DNA of 64,000 nucleotides from Rhabditoides inermis (taxonomy: Eukaryota; Nematoda; Chromadorea; Rhabditida; Rhabditidae). Within the stretch, counting starts at the first letter, position 1. Each line of letters opens with the position of its first letter. The stretch covers positions 1 through 64,000 of the forward strand of contig CAWZYM010000100.1 in assembly GCA_963966185.1 (NCBI GenBank), written 5' to 3'. Below the pieces are notes generated by a model. The model had not been told where the DNA came from. It saw nothing but the letters and a program-made list of their open reading frames with translations, and did not search any database. Below are positions 24,852-37,499 of the stretch, in pieces. Made by a program: the position numbers and the translations under genes.

Positions 24852-26761
24852 CTGGACAGACGGCGAATAAGTAAGTAAAAGTAAAGGAAAAGAGTTCCTA
24901 GCCTAGAGTCAAGTCACTTAAACAATACTTAGAAACGAAGAACATTGTTTGAAAATAAAACAAGGGGGAACTACTCATATCAGGAACGCTCACATACATC
25001 TCATTCTCCTCCAAAATTTCTTCCCCGCAACAATATGAAGTCATCAAGGGTCGGCTGGACGGTGGGGATGGCGCAAGACTCACAAAAAGACACTCTTACT
25101 CTGCGCGAACCGCAATCGTATGCATTAATAGAGTAGGTGAACAAGTAACACACATAAAGAACGTCACAGATAACAGCGATTAAAGCGCCATAGAAGCATT
25201 ATTTCACACATTTGATAATGAATTTCACCAAATTACATGAAAATAGTGTTAACAACTCGCCTCATTTTCCCTTCATCGCCTCCATGCAGCCTTCACAGCG
25301 CGAGACGATTGACAGAAATCCTGGACCGATCAAACATGTATAGTCAAACTTATAAACAAACTAACTCACATATAATACAATTTAAAAAATGCACTCACCA
25401 CCATGAGTGTTGCTGGCTTCTTGAAGAGAATGCAGTCCAATGAAGAGACGGCAAGGGCTTGCCTCATACATCTTAAAAACGAACATAAAAAAATAAACAT
25501 ACAATTTCACAAAACAATCAGAATATAAAACAAACAAAGCAAAAACAAACAAAAAACACTTTTTGAACCACGGGCTCTGACTTGACTCTAAAAAACTACA
25601 GTACATTTGCCTTGCGCGGCAGGCTTAACCGTTACAGACTCATTTACCTGAAATGGGCGGGGTTACAAGACGTCCGCGCTGAGAAGCTGCACGCTTGTCG
25701 CGTCTGTTTTACATTTCCACTATTTTCACACTGTGAATTGCCGTGACCGAACGACAACCCTACTGAAACGCCGAAGATATGGACAGACCGCCGATTCAAT
25801 CAGCCCGCTAAGGAGGGATTTTTTTTCGCGCCGCTCTGTTGCGCTTCCCGACACTGCTGGAGCCGTCTCAGGAATCGGAAGGATCGGCACGAATTCGCCG
25901 TGAGGACACGTCGACTGGAGAAGGGGAGGAGTAAGAGAATGGATATTCTGTTGGACTAGGAGTGTCGCGCCCTCCCGATACCACCGTACTCGAGAGACTC
26001 CCAAGACAAACGAGCGCAGAGCCGCGCGCGGGAAAGGGCGAGCCGCTCGGGACTATTTGTAGCCCCGCGCATTTGCCGCGCTTTTGTCGCGGGCGGCTCG
26101 CGCTCCCGACAAAATAGTCGCGGGCGGCCCGCTCAATCGCCGCGCGCAGCCCGCCCTTTTCGAAAAGTCGCGCGCGGCCCGCTCAAAGGGAGAGGGAGAG
26201 GGAGAGAGAGAGGGAGAGGGAGAGTAAAATTTCGAATTGTAGAAAATTATGACCATATGTAAAGAATAAAATGTGTTTTGTAAAAACTCGCGCCATACAA
26301 AATTGGCGTGTAGGTATAATTATGAACACAGTAGATTACATGAAGTGTTATGGAAAGTGTCTCGTAAAAGTTGGGGCATTTGATGTGATGATGTGATGAA
26401 TTCAAATATTCGTGTGTGAGGCATTCGCATACGGCGACTCGCGCCAATCGAGGTCATTAGCACGCATCGCTCCGAGCTCGGTCGTTGTCATATCTGAGAC
26501 ATGGGTGACGAGGGAAGGTGGAGAGGGTGCTGATGTACACAACATATCTTAGATCTGTTGATTTCTGATTATCGATCGACTATCGATCGATCATGGTTTC
26601 ATTCGGTTTGACAAGTTTGACATAGGAAATTGAGAGAATTCATGCGTGGCGAAAATGGGTAGAATGGCGATTGTCGTTCTGTAATTTGATTATCGTTCTC
26701 TTTCGGTTGATTATCGATCGGCGTCCACCCACTGATCTACATTGGTGACTCTGGTGGCAAT
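24852..26761. other. Upstream region of gene 1, copy A, with a CpG-rich segment
   Basis: Possible small exons lie on the minus strand near 25381-25470 (an acceptor before ATGTATGAGGC and a donor GTGAGTGC) and near 25000-25060 (ending before GTATGTGAG). Neither can be assigned to a gene. Bases 25990-26190 are very rich in CpG and contain repeated TCGCGGGCGGC blocks. A GA-rich purine run follows at 26190-26225. Near 26565-26590 and 26716 there are ATCGATCG palindromes. A promoter for gene 1 in the CpG-rich segment is a guess. Confidence 0.35.
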
Positions 26762-27325
26762 TTGGCTATACGGTACTTGAGATTACTTTTATACTGGTAT
26801 ACGGTACTTGGGGACACTTATATACAGGTATACGGTGGGTATACGGTATACGGTACTTGGGTATACGGTACTTGGGAAAACGATGCTTGGGAATACGGTA
26901 CTTGGGAATACGGTACTTGGGAATACGGTACTTGGGAAAACGATATTTGCGAATACTGTACTTGGGAATACTTATATACAGGTATACCGTACTTGGGTAT
27001 ACGGTATACGGTACTTGGGTATACGGTACTTGGGAAAACGATACTTGGGAATACGGTACTTGGGTATACGGTACTTGGGAAAACGATACTTGGGAATACG
27101 GTACTTGGGTATATGGTACTTGGGAAAATGATACTTGGGAATACGGTACTTGGGATTACTTATATACAGGTTACAGGTATACGGTATTTGGTTATACGGT
27201 ACTTGGGAATACTTACGATCATGGGAATACGATACTTGGGAATACGATACTTGGGAATACGGTACTCGGGAATACTTATATACAGGTATACGGTACTTGG
27301 GGATACGGGTCTACGATACTACTTG
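26762..27325 (+). repeat. 15-bp minisatellite, copy A
   Basis: Tandem variants of GGAATACGGTACTTG and GGAAAACGATACTTG, interspersed with TTATATACAGGTATAC blocks. Because the core period is 15 bp, all three forward frames stay open for 100-190 codons, giving pentapeptide repeats; these are not considered genes. In copy B (37500-38155) the array has been rearranged, with an extra block near 37740-37850 and a small loss near 38100. Confidence 0.92.
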
Positions 27326-27568
27326 TGTATGGCAACGTGAGAGATTACCAAAAAGTTGTTTGAGATGACTTTTTCTTATACTAAACTTTTTCAAAGATAG
27401 TGGTTTGATATGTCCCGTCATTTTTCCCGAGTTGTTTAAATAATCCCCTTGTTTGAAATAAAATGTTGTTTGAAATGGGAGGAACCCGCGTCATAAACTG
27501 TAAGTCAAGTTTTCACAAAACACATTTTATTCTTCACATATGGTCATAATTTTCTACAATTCAAAGTT

Positions 27569-28800
27569 CTAGTATATAAGTTTTAAGAGAGATGTCCAGA
27601 TTGAAGATGTAAGAATCATATCATTTTTTGTCACTTGGCCGTTCTTGGGCGCGTAGTCGTCTGTGTTTGAGACGAAAGTAGACTTGACAGTGACACCGGC
27701 TAGTTGCAGCTTCTCGACCGGACGAAACAGAGGAGTCGTGTCCGAGGAACGTCCTGCGAGAATCGCCTCCACCTTCCTCTTCGCGATCCTGAACGAGTTG
27801 CGTAATGAGGCATAGGGCCATTGCGAAGTACTAACGTGTCGTCCTTGATGTCTGTGTAAAGTTTAAAGAGAGGGACGATCTCGCTGTCGACGTCTCGCGC
27901 TTCTCCCACGCAAAATGCGAACACCGTTCCTCGCATGCGTTTCACACGCTGAAACGGATGAAGAAAAATATGAACGGAAACACCAGAAGAACCCACCGCC
28001 TCGTCTTGGTCAGCGTTCGTCTCAGCAGGCTTGTGAGTCGTGGTCTCCTTGGAGGCGTCCTTGGCACAGTTCGTCTGCTGTCCCTCACCGGCCTGAACGC
28101 AAGATATAGAAATACAGTAGTGCAAGTACGGTATTCTACAGTACCTCTCTTACCTTGGCCACCTTGACAGCCTCAGCAGTTGTCACATCATTTTCCCCAG
28201 TCTGCGCCTCTCCAGTGGAGACACAGTCGGCTGTGTTCTTGCTTCCGATCAGCTGATCCTGGGGAGTGTTTGTGTAAGCACAGTCCATTACGCTGTACTA
28301 CACTACCTTCCCCGTCGTCTTTGTTGCAGTCTTGCACTTGGAGTCCCTTTTCTTCTCACCCTGAAACTGACATGAACGATGGGTACGGTATCCTACAGTA
28401 CCTTCATCATGCGCCGTTTCCACTTCGGAGTGACAGAAAGCGACAGCAAAAGTGCCGCCATGTGGAGCGAATACTTTTGAGCCGACTTGGTGAACTGCTC
28501 CAAACTTGTGTGAGTGTGTTGGCACTCGCCCACACAGAGCCTGCAGTGGAAGGCGAAGACGAAGGCGCAGAATGACACCATGTCTCCTCCGTTCTTGCAG
28601 GAGCAGAACATATTTTCCAAAACCTTCTTGATCTTGTCGTGCTTCAACGACACGTGTGCTTCGGAACACTTGCGACAAAACCGAAAGGCCTTCTGGGCAC
28701 ACTCGATCTCATCGCACGTGTCCTCCGCTTGCTCGTCACAGTTGTCGCACTGCAAAAAAGAGAGAGAATTGACTACTGTAGCGCTTACCGCGTTGAACAT
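27569..28800 (-). CDS. Gene 2 copy A: B-box-like zinc-finger protein
   Basis: Exons on the minus strand: 28800 (or farther upstream)-28789, 28749-28402, 28360-28307, 28258-28154, 28092-27997, 27948-27836 and 27788-27569 (TAG stop). Exon phases fit throughout, and the introns are about 40-60 bp with GT...AG ends. Exon 2 codes for two Cys/His clusters. The first is C-x2-C-x7-C-x4-C-x7-C-x2-C-x3-H-x4-H, like a B-box; the second (FCSCKNGG ... HCRLC ... CQHTHT) resembles a second box. The remainder is polar and unassigned. B-box proteins such as TRIM family members usually act in protein interaction or ubiquitin transfer, but no RING or C-terminal TRIM domain is visible here. The start is uncertain: ATG at 28800 gives a short first exon, while an upstream ATG at 29016 would include a proline-rich stretch and the Leu-Pro repeat. 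Confidence 0.75.
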
Positions 28801-28810
28801 GACAGACTTC

Positions 28811-28874
28811 GGAGGGAGAGGGAGAGGGAGAGGGAGAGGGAGAGGGAGAGGGAGAGGGAGAGGGAGAGGGAGGG
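28811..28874 (-). repeat. GGGAGA hexanucleotide repeat, short allele-like form (copy A)
   Basis: About 10 units of GGGAGA (plus strand) lie just upstream of the ATG at 28800 of gene 2. On the gene's own strand the repeat is TCTCCC and, if the upstream ATG at 29016 is used, codes for alternating Leu-Pro. The same site in copy B has about 151 units. Confidence 0.95.
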
Positions 28875-29015
28875 TTGGCTCACAGCGTCCGAGTGGTGGG
28901 GGTGGTGGAGGTGCTGCCGCCATCTTCCGCGAGTGGCGGGCCGTCCGCGCTTCTTGCGGACATTGCGGCGACTGACACTTCTCTCGCTGCCGCTGCCCGC
29001 ACTTCGTCATTTTCA

Positions 29016-29336
29016 CTCTAGACTTACCAGTCTAATTTTCAATGCGACGCATCTTGCCATTTTCATTAATGCAAATGCCCTGAACGGTGTACGTACTCTG
29101 ATCGTCAATAGTTGAGAAACGAGAGATATCAATGTAAACGCACTCATTACTCTTTCATCTCATTACCAATCTCTTTTCGATCCCCCTCTCTCTCTCTCAA
29201 TCTATCTGAACAGCCACTCTTGTCTAAATCTGCTCTCTGGCTCTACCATGTTCTCGAACGTTGCTGTGTTTCAATTTATGTGTCATGTTGTTATCTCTCG
29301 TTTTCAAGCCGAATACTCGTTTCCACTGACAGGCAG
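29016..29336. other. Spacer between gene 2 and LINE relic, copy A
   Basis: No gene recognised. It includes a CT-rich microsatellite near 29180-29200 and is followed by sequence that may be part of the LINE relic. Confidence 0.45.
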
Positions 29337-29640
29337 ATGCTCATCAACATTTACACCACCTACGTGAGACCGCTTTTGGAGTACGGAACGTGTGTGTTCA
29401 ACCCATCGGACAAGGCATCTATCGTACTACTCGAGCGCGTGCAGAACTACTACAAACGGGTCGTCTTCGCGCGCACAACGTCACTCGGATTCGACGCGTC
29501 GGCAGAACAACGCAATGGGGTTTTTCAGCTACAGTCTCTCGAGAAGCGCCGCCAGATCAACGACATCGTGATGCTCTACAAGGTGCTTCATGGCTCCGTG
29601 GAGGTTGATGCATCTAGTTTCTTCCTCTTGTTCACAGGCA
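29337..29640 (+). pseudogene. LINE reverse-transcriptase C-terminal relic, copy A
   Basis: The plus-strand frame encodes INIYTTYVRPLLEYG, then an ERVQ segment and EKRRQINDIVMLYKVLHG. This block is typical of the region after the RT domain in Jockey/CR1-type LINEs. No catalytic RT motif is present. The relic is shared by copy B (41016-41319), so it predates the duplication. Copy A has three extra bases near its left end. A splice-acceptor-like CTGACAG precedes it. Confidence 0.75.
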
Positions 29641-29691
29641 TTTTCATGTGTGGCGCATTCTTGTGGTGTAATAAATTTGATTGTTTTTATA

Positions 29692-30316
29692 TTATGCCCA
29701 TGTACACTCACCGGCTTCAGGTCGCAGTGCGCAAACTCCTTGCCGTGCGATGGCGGTGAGCAGCTGGTAGAAGACGACCTTTCCGATCGGCTCCGCCACC
29801 CGCCCCGGCTTGAACGCGTCGCAGTTACACACACCTACGAGGAGAAGGTGAGCGAAGGGGAGGGGGAGAGACTCACCTCGAGCACGGGGTAGTAGCAGCA
29901 GCGCGCCTCGTCGACGACGTGCTCGTAGACGTCGAGAATGTGCGGGTGGTGGTGCAGGGACCGGAGCGCCTCGAGCTCGCCGCGCCGCGCAGCTCATCGG
30001 CGGACTGAAGAGCTTGCGTCTAGTCACCATCATCACTCCTCACCTGCAGCAGTGCAGCGCTTGACGGCCACTTTGCGTCGAGTGACGCGCTCCTGGAGAC
30101 ACATAGCCGAATCCGCCGCTGCCGAGCACGGCGGCCGACGAGCGGTAGTGGCCGAGAGAAAGAGCGTGGGGAGGGAGAGAGTATTGATTGATCGCAGCCG
30201 GATCCGCTGACCTGCTGGATGATGGTGAGGGAGCGGCGGTGCGGGGAGGAGGCGGAAAAAGAGAGGGCCTGCTGCGCGGCGACGGGAGCGACACGGGCAG
30301 AGGAGGTGGAGGACAT
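29692..30316 (-). pseudogene. Protein-kinase relic, copy A (frameshifted)
   Basis: On the minus strand an ATG at 30316 opens a 35-codon exon (MSSTSSARVAPVAAQQ...) ending at a GTCAGC donor (30212). Farther on come a glycine loop (GSGGFGYV), then in another frame the ATP-binding RRKVAVKR, an alpha-C-like ELEALRSLHHHPHILDVYEH segment, a YQLLTAIA helix, and the catalytic loop HCDLKP before a GTGAGT donor. HCDLKP replaces the usual HRDLKP arginine. The frame changes between the glycine loop and the lysine, and again just before HCDLKP. The DFG segment and C-lobe are absent. These breaks suggest a kinase pseudogene fragment; both copies share them, so they are older than the duplication. Confidence 0.75.
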
Positions 30317-31165
30317 GGCTGCTGGTGGGTGATGGGTGGATTGGCTCTAGAGCGGAATGAGCAGACACCTGCAATGTGGTAATTGTGAATTGAACGCTTT
30401 TCATCGAGGAATTGATCATTTAGCAATCAGCAATCGGTACATTATAGCGCGATAGGGAGAGAGAGAGGGGAATCTTGGTATGGGAAGTCACATAGGTAGG
30501 AGAAATGAAATTTGGATGAGTTAATGGCATCATAGCGAATGAGAAAGTGTAATCAATCAATAAATCAAAAAAGCAGATATAAGATGATTGCACGCCTGCT
30601 CGAAAATGAGGACCCGTAGTCCGCTTCACAGCCAGGTCGGCATTTACGTGTGATGTGCGCCGGGTTCGCGCCATTTTCAGCGAGACAGCTGAGTTAGAAG
30701 TTAGCATATGCGAGGGGACAGAGAGGGCTGTGGAGAGCGCGATAGGTAGTTTCCGAGAACATGTAAAAGACGATCGATAAATCAATTATCTTTCGAAAGT
30801 ACACGAGTAAAGAGAAGTGGTTTGGTTTTGATCAATTTCAACAAAAGCACATGCATAAAATCTCTTTGCAGCTGACTAAAATTTCAAAACAAACCTTTTT
30901 TTCAGGTTGATGTGCCGAACATGTTACGTATAAATATTCGAAACTTATACTGAATGAAAACGTATACTGAATATGGAAACGCACTGCTTGGTCGAATCGC
31001 TCGCGCGCCTGCCAAAGCCAGTCTCTCATTGCCGACATGAGAGTGGCGTGTTGCGCACGCCACAGATCAGAACAAACGGGTGAAGGTGGATGTCGAGCAT
31101 TAACTGTCCTGCCGCCCCTCACTCCACGAACCACCACATCACACGCTGATTCCATATCCCGCCGC
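30317..31165. other. Spacer between kinase relic and satellite, copy A/B junction
   Basis: No coding feature is supported. The stretch has a small GA run near 30455-30470 and ends at the satellite junction CCGCCGCGCGCCTCTAC. The same sequence is found before the satellite in copy B (41996-42846). Confidence 0.6.
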
Positions 31166-31395
31166 GCGCCTCTACGCTGTTCTGCTCCTGCCTCTCTCTC
31201 CTGTTTGGACTGCAGGCCGCGCTCTTGCAACCAAGCCTCCACTAGCAAGCATGGACAATTGCAGGTACTTTTTTCTACGTATGATTTTTGAATGGGCTTT
31301 CTTTGGGGCTGTTGCAGGCGCCGCTTTCGGCGTGCCTGCTGCCGTGTCCCCTGTCCACGCTGTGCCCCGCGCCTCTACGCTGTTCTGCTCCTGCC
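31166..31395. repeat. 203-bp satellite, one unit plus 27 bp, between copies A and B
   Basis: The landmark GCGCCTCTAC occurs at 31166 and 31369, exactly 203 bp apart. Left and right junctions have the same phase as those of the other arrays. Confidence 0.95.
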
Positions 31396-32394
31396 CCTCA
31401 CCCCTCGTTTTATTGAATCTCACTACAAATACTTCAAATGTTTATCATTGCAGGTTTAATTGTGTGCAAAACAAAACGAAAGACACTTCTTTTGAACAAA
31501 ACATGAGATAAAGGATGCAAGGCTATGAAAGGTATGTAGGTACATGTAGGGAATGAATCAGTAAGTGAACTATTGGAATTAGTTTGTTTCACCTCTTATA
31601 TGTGCACACGTTTCACGTTTTTTTATCCGATGTATTCGATTTGCTGATAAAGAAAATCATGTAATCGATCAAATGTGTAACAGGTACGTGGCGAGTCGTA
31701 ATTTGACTCTTCTTACATTCTCGTTTTGGTCTATTGTCTTAGTCCGTATGTTCTTGCTCTGCAACTTCATGATAGTCTTACGTAACATTTCATCTGCATT
31801 TACATTTCATAACATTTCATCATAACATTTTATTTACATAACATCTGAAAACCGTAGTATGACAAACAAACATGCAGTTAGGGGGGGGGGGAGGTGGCGT
31901 CATTGCGGAGCGATAAAGAGGGGGAAGGTGAGCATCGGCCGGAGCGAGGGGCGTGTCGGGATCGGGAAGGAGGCGGAGGAGAAAAGGAGGAAGGGAGGGA
32001 AGGAGGAAATGTGCGAGTGTCTTGAAATGCAGTTGTATCTCTGCAGGTCCGTCAGTGTTGCTTCTTCGGAAACTGCAAAAGAAAACAAAAACTTGGGATT
32101 CCTTTTTTCTCTTTGTGCTCCCATTATTCTTTCTCCTCTCACCTTGCCTCCCTCAATGCGAAGGTTCACACTGCATTCCTTCAGAGAGTAAGTAAACGTC
32201 TTCTCCGCTGGCGTTCTTGTCTCTCTTTGCAAACCCTCCGTAAAACAAGCTTTTCATTCCTCGCCTGATGAACGACGGCGACCTGAAGAAATACAACTCA
32301 AATATAAAATCAATATTTCTCTTAGAATACCAATCTGTTAAAACAATTTCGTTAATTCGTTGGAAAGTGGTTCGGAACAGAAGAAAAACCGTGC
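31396..32394. other. Spacer between satellite and gene 1, copy B
   Basis: About 310 bp (31590-31905) are present here and in copy C but missing from copy A, including a run of ten or so G near 31880. No gene is supported. Confidence 0.55.
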
Positions 32395-34097
32395 TCACTT
32401 GTGTACTCCCTCATTAAATACGAAGTTGTAGGCCTCAGTGCACGTGGCTGATCCTCCAAGTTGACGAAGCGAGAACAACGCGATCGATTTCCCGTCGAAC
32501 TGCTGAAACAGATCCATGTAATATGCACACATCATCTGCTCCGCTTGTCGTAAGATGATAATCACCTGCAGGTGGTTCGGCTTGCTGTAGGCTTGCAGGG
32601 CGCGCACCGCACAGTTGTACTCATCCGCCTGGAGCTTCTGCAACACGAATAACAAAAAAGTATCAACATTTTAAAGAATCAACATTTGATAACTCACAAT
32701 CGCCTTGAAGTTTTCGAGCTTTTCTTTTATCTTCCGATGAGTGATCCGTAGCTCGGCGGCGAGTGTCGACCTCGGCGTCTGGCAAAAAACAAGTCAGCTC
32801 AATGATGTGTGTGAGTAAAAGTGGGATGCTTACAGTGATAGTCAGGAAGCGACCCAGACTGGAATCCATTGCATCCAAGTCGGAGATGAACTTGTTGAAG
32901 TCCTCCCTGAGTTTCGGCTTCTTGGCGCTGAGCAACTCAATCTATAAACAATCAGAAAAAAAATAATATAATCCGCTTTCTCACTGACCGCTGAACTCTT
33001 CAGGTACTCTCCGTGTGTACTGGGAGGCAAGTTGGGACGAAGACGACCCTGCTTCACCTTGAGCGCAGACTTGGTGGCCTCGATTTTCGCCACCTCATTG
33101 ACGCCCAGAGTAGGATGACGATGTTGAATCTCCTTAATGCAATCCTCCCTGAAACATCAAGTCGTGTTGAATAATGAGTGCGAACAACTTACACTCGAGC
33201 AATCACGCCATGAAGCCACAAATAGTTCTTGGCGAACTCATGACACTCCATAGAATTTTTCTCATCTACGACATCGTAAGACTGAAAACAAGCATTCCTT
33301 TCATGAAATCACGTCATTAATCTGTTATATACTATGCACTAAACACTACAACCCACCTGAATCTTGTCTAACAGCTCCCCAAACTGCCGGAGAACTTTCT
33401 CGGTCTCATCTTGGGCATCGTTCTGGGCAAAAAGATTGTCGGGCCTGAAAACAAAATAAAAAATATATAGATCAAGTGTTTTGTTTTGTACAACTCACAG
33501 GGCGTCTAACTAGTCTGCTGTCAAACCACTCAAAGCTTTGGCGTTAAGCTTAGCCACTAGGTCCAAGCGACCACACACAGACTCCAGGTCTGAACACTAA
33601 GTTCAGTTCTCGCACGCATATGTTCAATCACTGACCACCAGACTCTCGTTGATGTGCTCCTGGCGAGATGCACAGGAGACGAGATACTCGACGTCCTCGT
33701 CCGACTCGTTCACCTTGTCCGACCCCTCGCCCTCTTCCTCCCCTTTCTCCTTGTCCTTATCCATTTCAGAGTGAGACGGCGAACGAAGCGACATCTGAAA
33801 CAAAATTCGTGAGTTATTCGAAGGTAGATAACGAAAAATACGTTGATGAGCAAAATTGTTTTAAATTAATTATTGCATCTCAAAGACTCGTACAATAATT
33901 TAAATGGTAGAAATATCAACCAAAACATCATAGCTGTAAAAAAAGATGCATTCAAGGCTCAACAAAGTGCGATCGCAATAACATTTCAGACAAAGATAAA
34001 TGAGACTCACGTGCAGATCCAAAAAACGCATCTGAACCAAGAAGTTAGGAACTATCAAAAGATACCTATCTCAATAACAAAAACAACGACGACGACG

Positions 34098-34135
<38 letters not shown>

Positions 34136-35595
34136 CATCATTAACAACAACAATCATCATCATTAACAACAACAATCTTTAAAGAGCTTTATTCTTCCGA
34201 TGTACGGTTACAGTAGTATGCCGATTACAGTAAGAGCCCTTTCTGTAACATTTGAGTTATCCAGTTGGCACTAGGCCCAACTAGCAGTGGTAGTACGCCG
34301 CCTGTTTTTGATTTGTCGTTAATGAAGTGCCTCAGCACTTTGCAGTGTCATGTATGAGTAGGCTAGACATTTCAAGTAGACTAAATTTGGTGCAAAATAT
34401 GTGGGGTTTTCGCAAGGTTGAGCCGATACAATCTGCTCGGCGAGATCAGTTGGCAGCAGTCGAAGAAGAACAGAGATCAGCTGATCGGGAGAACAGCGGA
34501 GAGCAAGCCGTGAGTTGGTCAGCATAGCAGTGTGTTGCTTGTAAGTATTGTTTCAATTTTACCTTTTTCATAACTTCTTCCTTTTCATTCAAATCGAACT
34601 GAGACGTCGGGACACCGGTATGGAGATGCGAGGAGATGACGGGAGATGTGAGGCGACGACGTCGACGACGATCGATGCAGAAAAATGCAAGAAGATGTCT
34701 TGTGATGTTTGGTATTGATTAGTGATGATTAGCGATGTTTACTAATGATTGGAGTTTATAAGTAATGTCTAGTAATAATCATTAATGTTCAGTAATGACG
34801 AGTATTGAACATTAATGATAAGTAAGCGTGGCAAGAATGTTGTCTCGGATTGCCATGTAGGGAGGTTCAGCCACTGCCTAACATCATATTGATTTAGGTC
34901 ACGAACTCGCCCAGGGCGCCGGCAGGATCCACGGAGTCACCACGATCGGGCCGTTTTGCTACCCGCGACTCCTGTCCACACAAGCCGCCACCGCCACGGC
35001 AATTCACAGTGAACAATGAAAACACGGACTGTCCAGCGCTACAAAAACGCGTGATCTCGCGTCGCGTTTTGGCGGCAGTTTCAAATTTTCTGAAACTGTC
35101 CAAAGAAGCATGTTAAATATTATCAACTTTCCAGCACATCGACCCGGATCGGGTTTTTGCAATCTTTTCCAGCTTGCATTGTATTGTTTGTGACATGTCA
35201 ATGCGCTTCCAAGAGACATTTTTTTTCGATAACCTTTTTATATTGTAACGACATCAACATCGGATAACAACAACAACAATACCCAAAAAGTATACCCAAA
35301 AAAGTTTCGATGAAGACACACTAGAAATTTTGAATGTAGGCTGTTCAAGTCCTATTCCATTTTCTTTCCTCCAGACGAATACGGCACGTTCTCCTGAACA
35401 GAGTACGTGAACAAGTGACGGACAACAAAGACGCAAAGTGAAATCGTGAGGAATGAAGAGAGAGAGACAAACAGAAGGGAGAGTACTTACCTTGCTCACA
35501 GACCCTCCTCCTTCCTTCCTCATGGGTCCCTTGTCGGTCGCCTCGTCCTTCTTGCACGTCGCCGAGCTCAGCTCAGACTGGCCTCGATCGAATTC
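32395..35595 (-). pseudogene. Gene 1 copy B: frameshift plus nonsense codon
   Basis: The exon layout matches copy A without the LINE: 35595-35491 (tentative), 33794-33636, 33589-33499, then five short exons and the last exon 32637-32395. The exon 33589-33499 is 91 nt, lacking the same base as copy A relative to copy C. It also has a TAG at 33512-33510 where A has CAG and C has AAG. The C-terminal exons remain open and almost identical to A. The shared one-base loss points to a common ancestor of A and B after separation from C, or to gene conversion between them. Confidence 0.75.
34078..34140 (+). repeat. CAA/ACA trinucleotide repeat, copy B
   Basis: Shorter version of the repeat at 23312-23395, with a few leading ACG units. 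Confidence 0.9.
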
Positions 35596-37499
35596 CTGGA
35601 CAGACGGCGAATAAGTAAGTAAAAGTAAAGGAAAAGGGTTCCTAGCCTAGAGTCAAGTCACTTAAACAATACTTAGAAACGAAGAACATTGTTTGAAAAT
35701 AAAACAAGGGGGAACTACTCATATCAGGAACGCTCACATACATCTCATTCTCCTCCAAAATTTCTTCCCCGCAACAATATGAAGTCATCAAGGGTCGGCT
35801 GGACGGTGGGGATGGCGCAAGACTCACAAAAAGACACTCTTACTCTGCGCGAACCGCAATCGTATGCATTAATAGAGTAGGTGAACAAGTAACACACATA
35901 AAGAACGTCACAGATAACAGCGATTAAAGCGCCATAGAAGCATTATTTCACACATTTGATAATGAATTTCACCAAATTACATGAAAATAGTGTTAACAAC
36001 TCGCCTCATTTTCCCTTCATCGCCTCCATGCAGCCTTCACAGCGCGAGACGATTGACAGAAATCCTGGACCGATCAAACATGTATAGTCAAACTTATAAA
36101 CAAACTAACTCACATATAATACAATTTAAAAAATGCACTCACCACCATGAGTGTTGCTGGCTTCTTGAAGAGAATGCAGTCCAATGAAGAGACGGCAAGG
36201 GCTTGCCTCATACATCTTAAAAACGAACATAAAAAAAACTAAACATACAATTTCACAAAACAATCAGAATATAAAACAAACAAAGCAAAAACAAACAAAA
36301 AACACTTTTTGAACCACGGGCGGTGCGAAAAAAAACTACAGTACATTTGCCTTGCGCGGCAGGCTTAACCGTTACAGACTCATTTACCTGAAATGGGCGG
36401 GGTTACAAGACGTCCGCGCTGAGAAGCTGCACGCTTGTCGCGTCTGTTTTACATTTCCACTATTTTCACACTGTGAATTGCCGTGACCGAACGACAACCC
36501 TACTGAAACGCAGAAGATATGGACAGACCGCCGATTCAATCAGCCCGCTAAGGAGGGATTTTTTTCGCGCCGCTATGTTGCGCTTCCCGACACTGCTGGA
36601 GCCGTCTCAGGAATCGGAAGGATCGGCACGAATTCGCCGTGAGGACACGTCGACTGGAGAAGGGGAGGAGTAAGAGAATGGATATTCTGTTGGACTAGGA
36701 GTGTCGCGCCCTCCCGATACCACCGTACTCGAGAGACTCCCAAGACAAACGAGCGCGAGCCGCGCGCGGGAAAGGGCGAGCCGCTCGGGACTATTTGTAG
36801 CCCCGCGCATTTGCCGCGCCTTTGTCGCGGGCGGCTCGCGCTCCCGACAAAATAGTCGCGGGCGGCCCGCTCAATCGCCGCGCGCAGCCCGCCCTTTTCG
36901 AAAAGTCGCGCGCGGCCCGCTCAAAGGGAGAGGGAGAGGGAGAGAGAGAGGGAGAGGGAGAGTAAAATTTCGAATTGTAGAAAATTATGACCATATGTAA
37001 AGAATAAAATGTGTTTTGTAAAAACTCGCGCCATACAAAATTGGCGTGTAGGTATAATTATGAACACAGTAGATTACATGAAGTGTTATGGAAAGTGTCT
37101 CGTAAAAGTTGGGGCATTTGATGTGATGATGTGATGAATTCAAATATTCGTGTGTGAGGCATTCGCATACGGCGACTCGCGCCAATCGAGGTCATTAGCA
37201 CGCATCGCTCCGAGCTCGGTCGTTGTCATATCTGAGACATGGGTGACGAGGGAAGGTGGAGAGGGTGCGGATGTACACAACATATCTTAGATCTGTTGAT
37301 TTCTGATTATCGATCGACTATCGATCGATCATGGTTTCATTCGGTTTGACAAGTTTGACATAGGAAATTGAGAGAATTCATGCGTGGCGAAAATGGGTAG
37401 AATGGCGATTGTCGTTCTGTAATTTGATTATCGTTCTCTTTCGGTTGATTATCGATCGGCGTCCACCCACTGATCTACATTGGTGACTCTGGTGGCAAT
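35596..37499. other. Upstream region of gene 1, copy B
   Basis: It is near-identical to 24852-26761, including the CpG-rich block at about 36730-36925. One local difference lies near 36319-36335, where copy A has an extra short segment (TCTGACTTGACTCT) in place of GGTGCGAAA. No gene is supported. Confidence 0.45.

Larger units (their letters stand above)
17078..31165. repeat. Segmental duplication unit, copy A
   Basis: This block is repeated with very high identity as copy B (31396-42846) and in part as copy C. Order along the plus strand: gene 1, CAA repeat, spacer, 15-bp minisatellite, gene 2, hexanucleotide tract, LINE relic, kinase relic, then satellite. Copy A differs from B and C by a LINE insertion in gene 1 and by the absence of about 310 bp present in B at 31590-31905 and in C at 43675-43985. 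Both satellite junctions have the same phase in every copy that shows them, so the satellite belongs to the amplified unit. Confidence 0.93.

Noticed and set aside
26565..26600. ATCGATCG palindromes as transcription-factor sites
   Set aside because: Motifs this short occur by chance, and no gene start is established nearby.
29337..29640. A host gene containing an RT-like domain
   Set aside because: Only the post-RT region of a LINE remains, with no catalytic motif. An acceptor-like CTGACAG upstream is insufficient evidence for exonisation.
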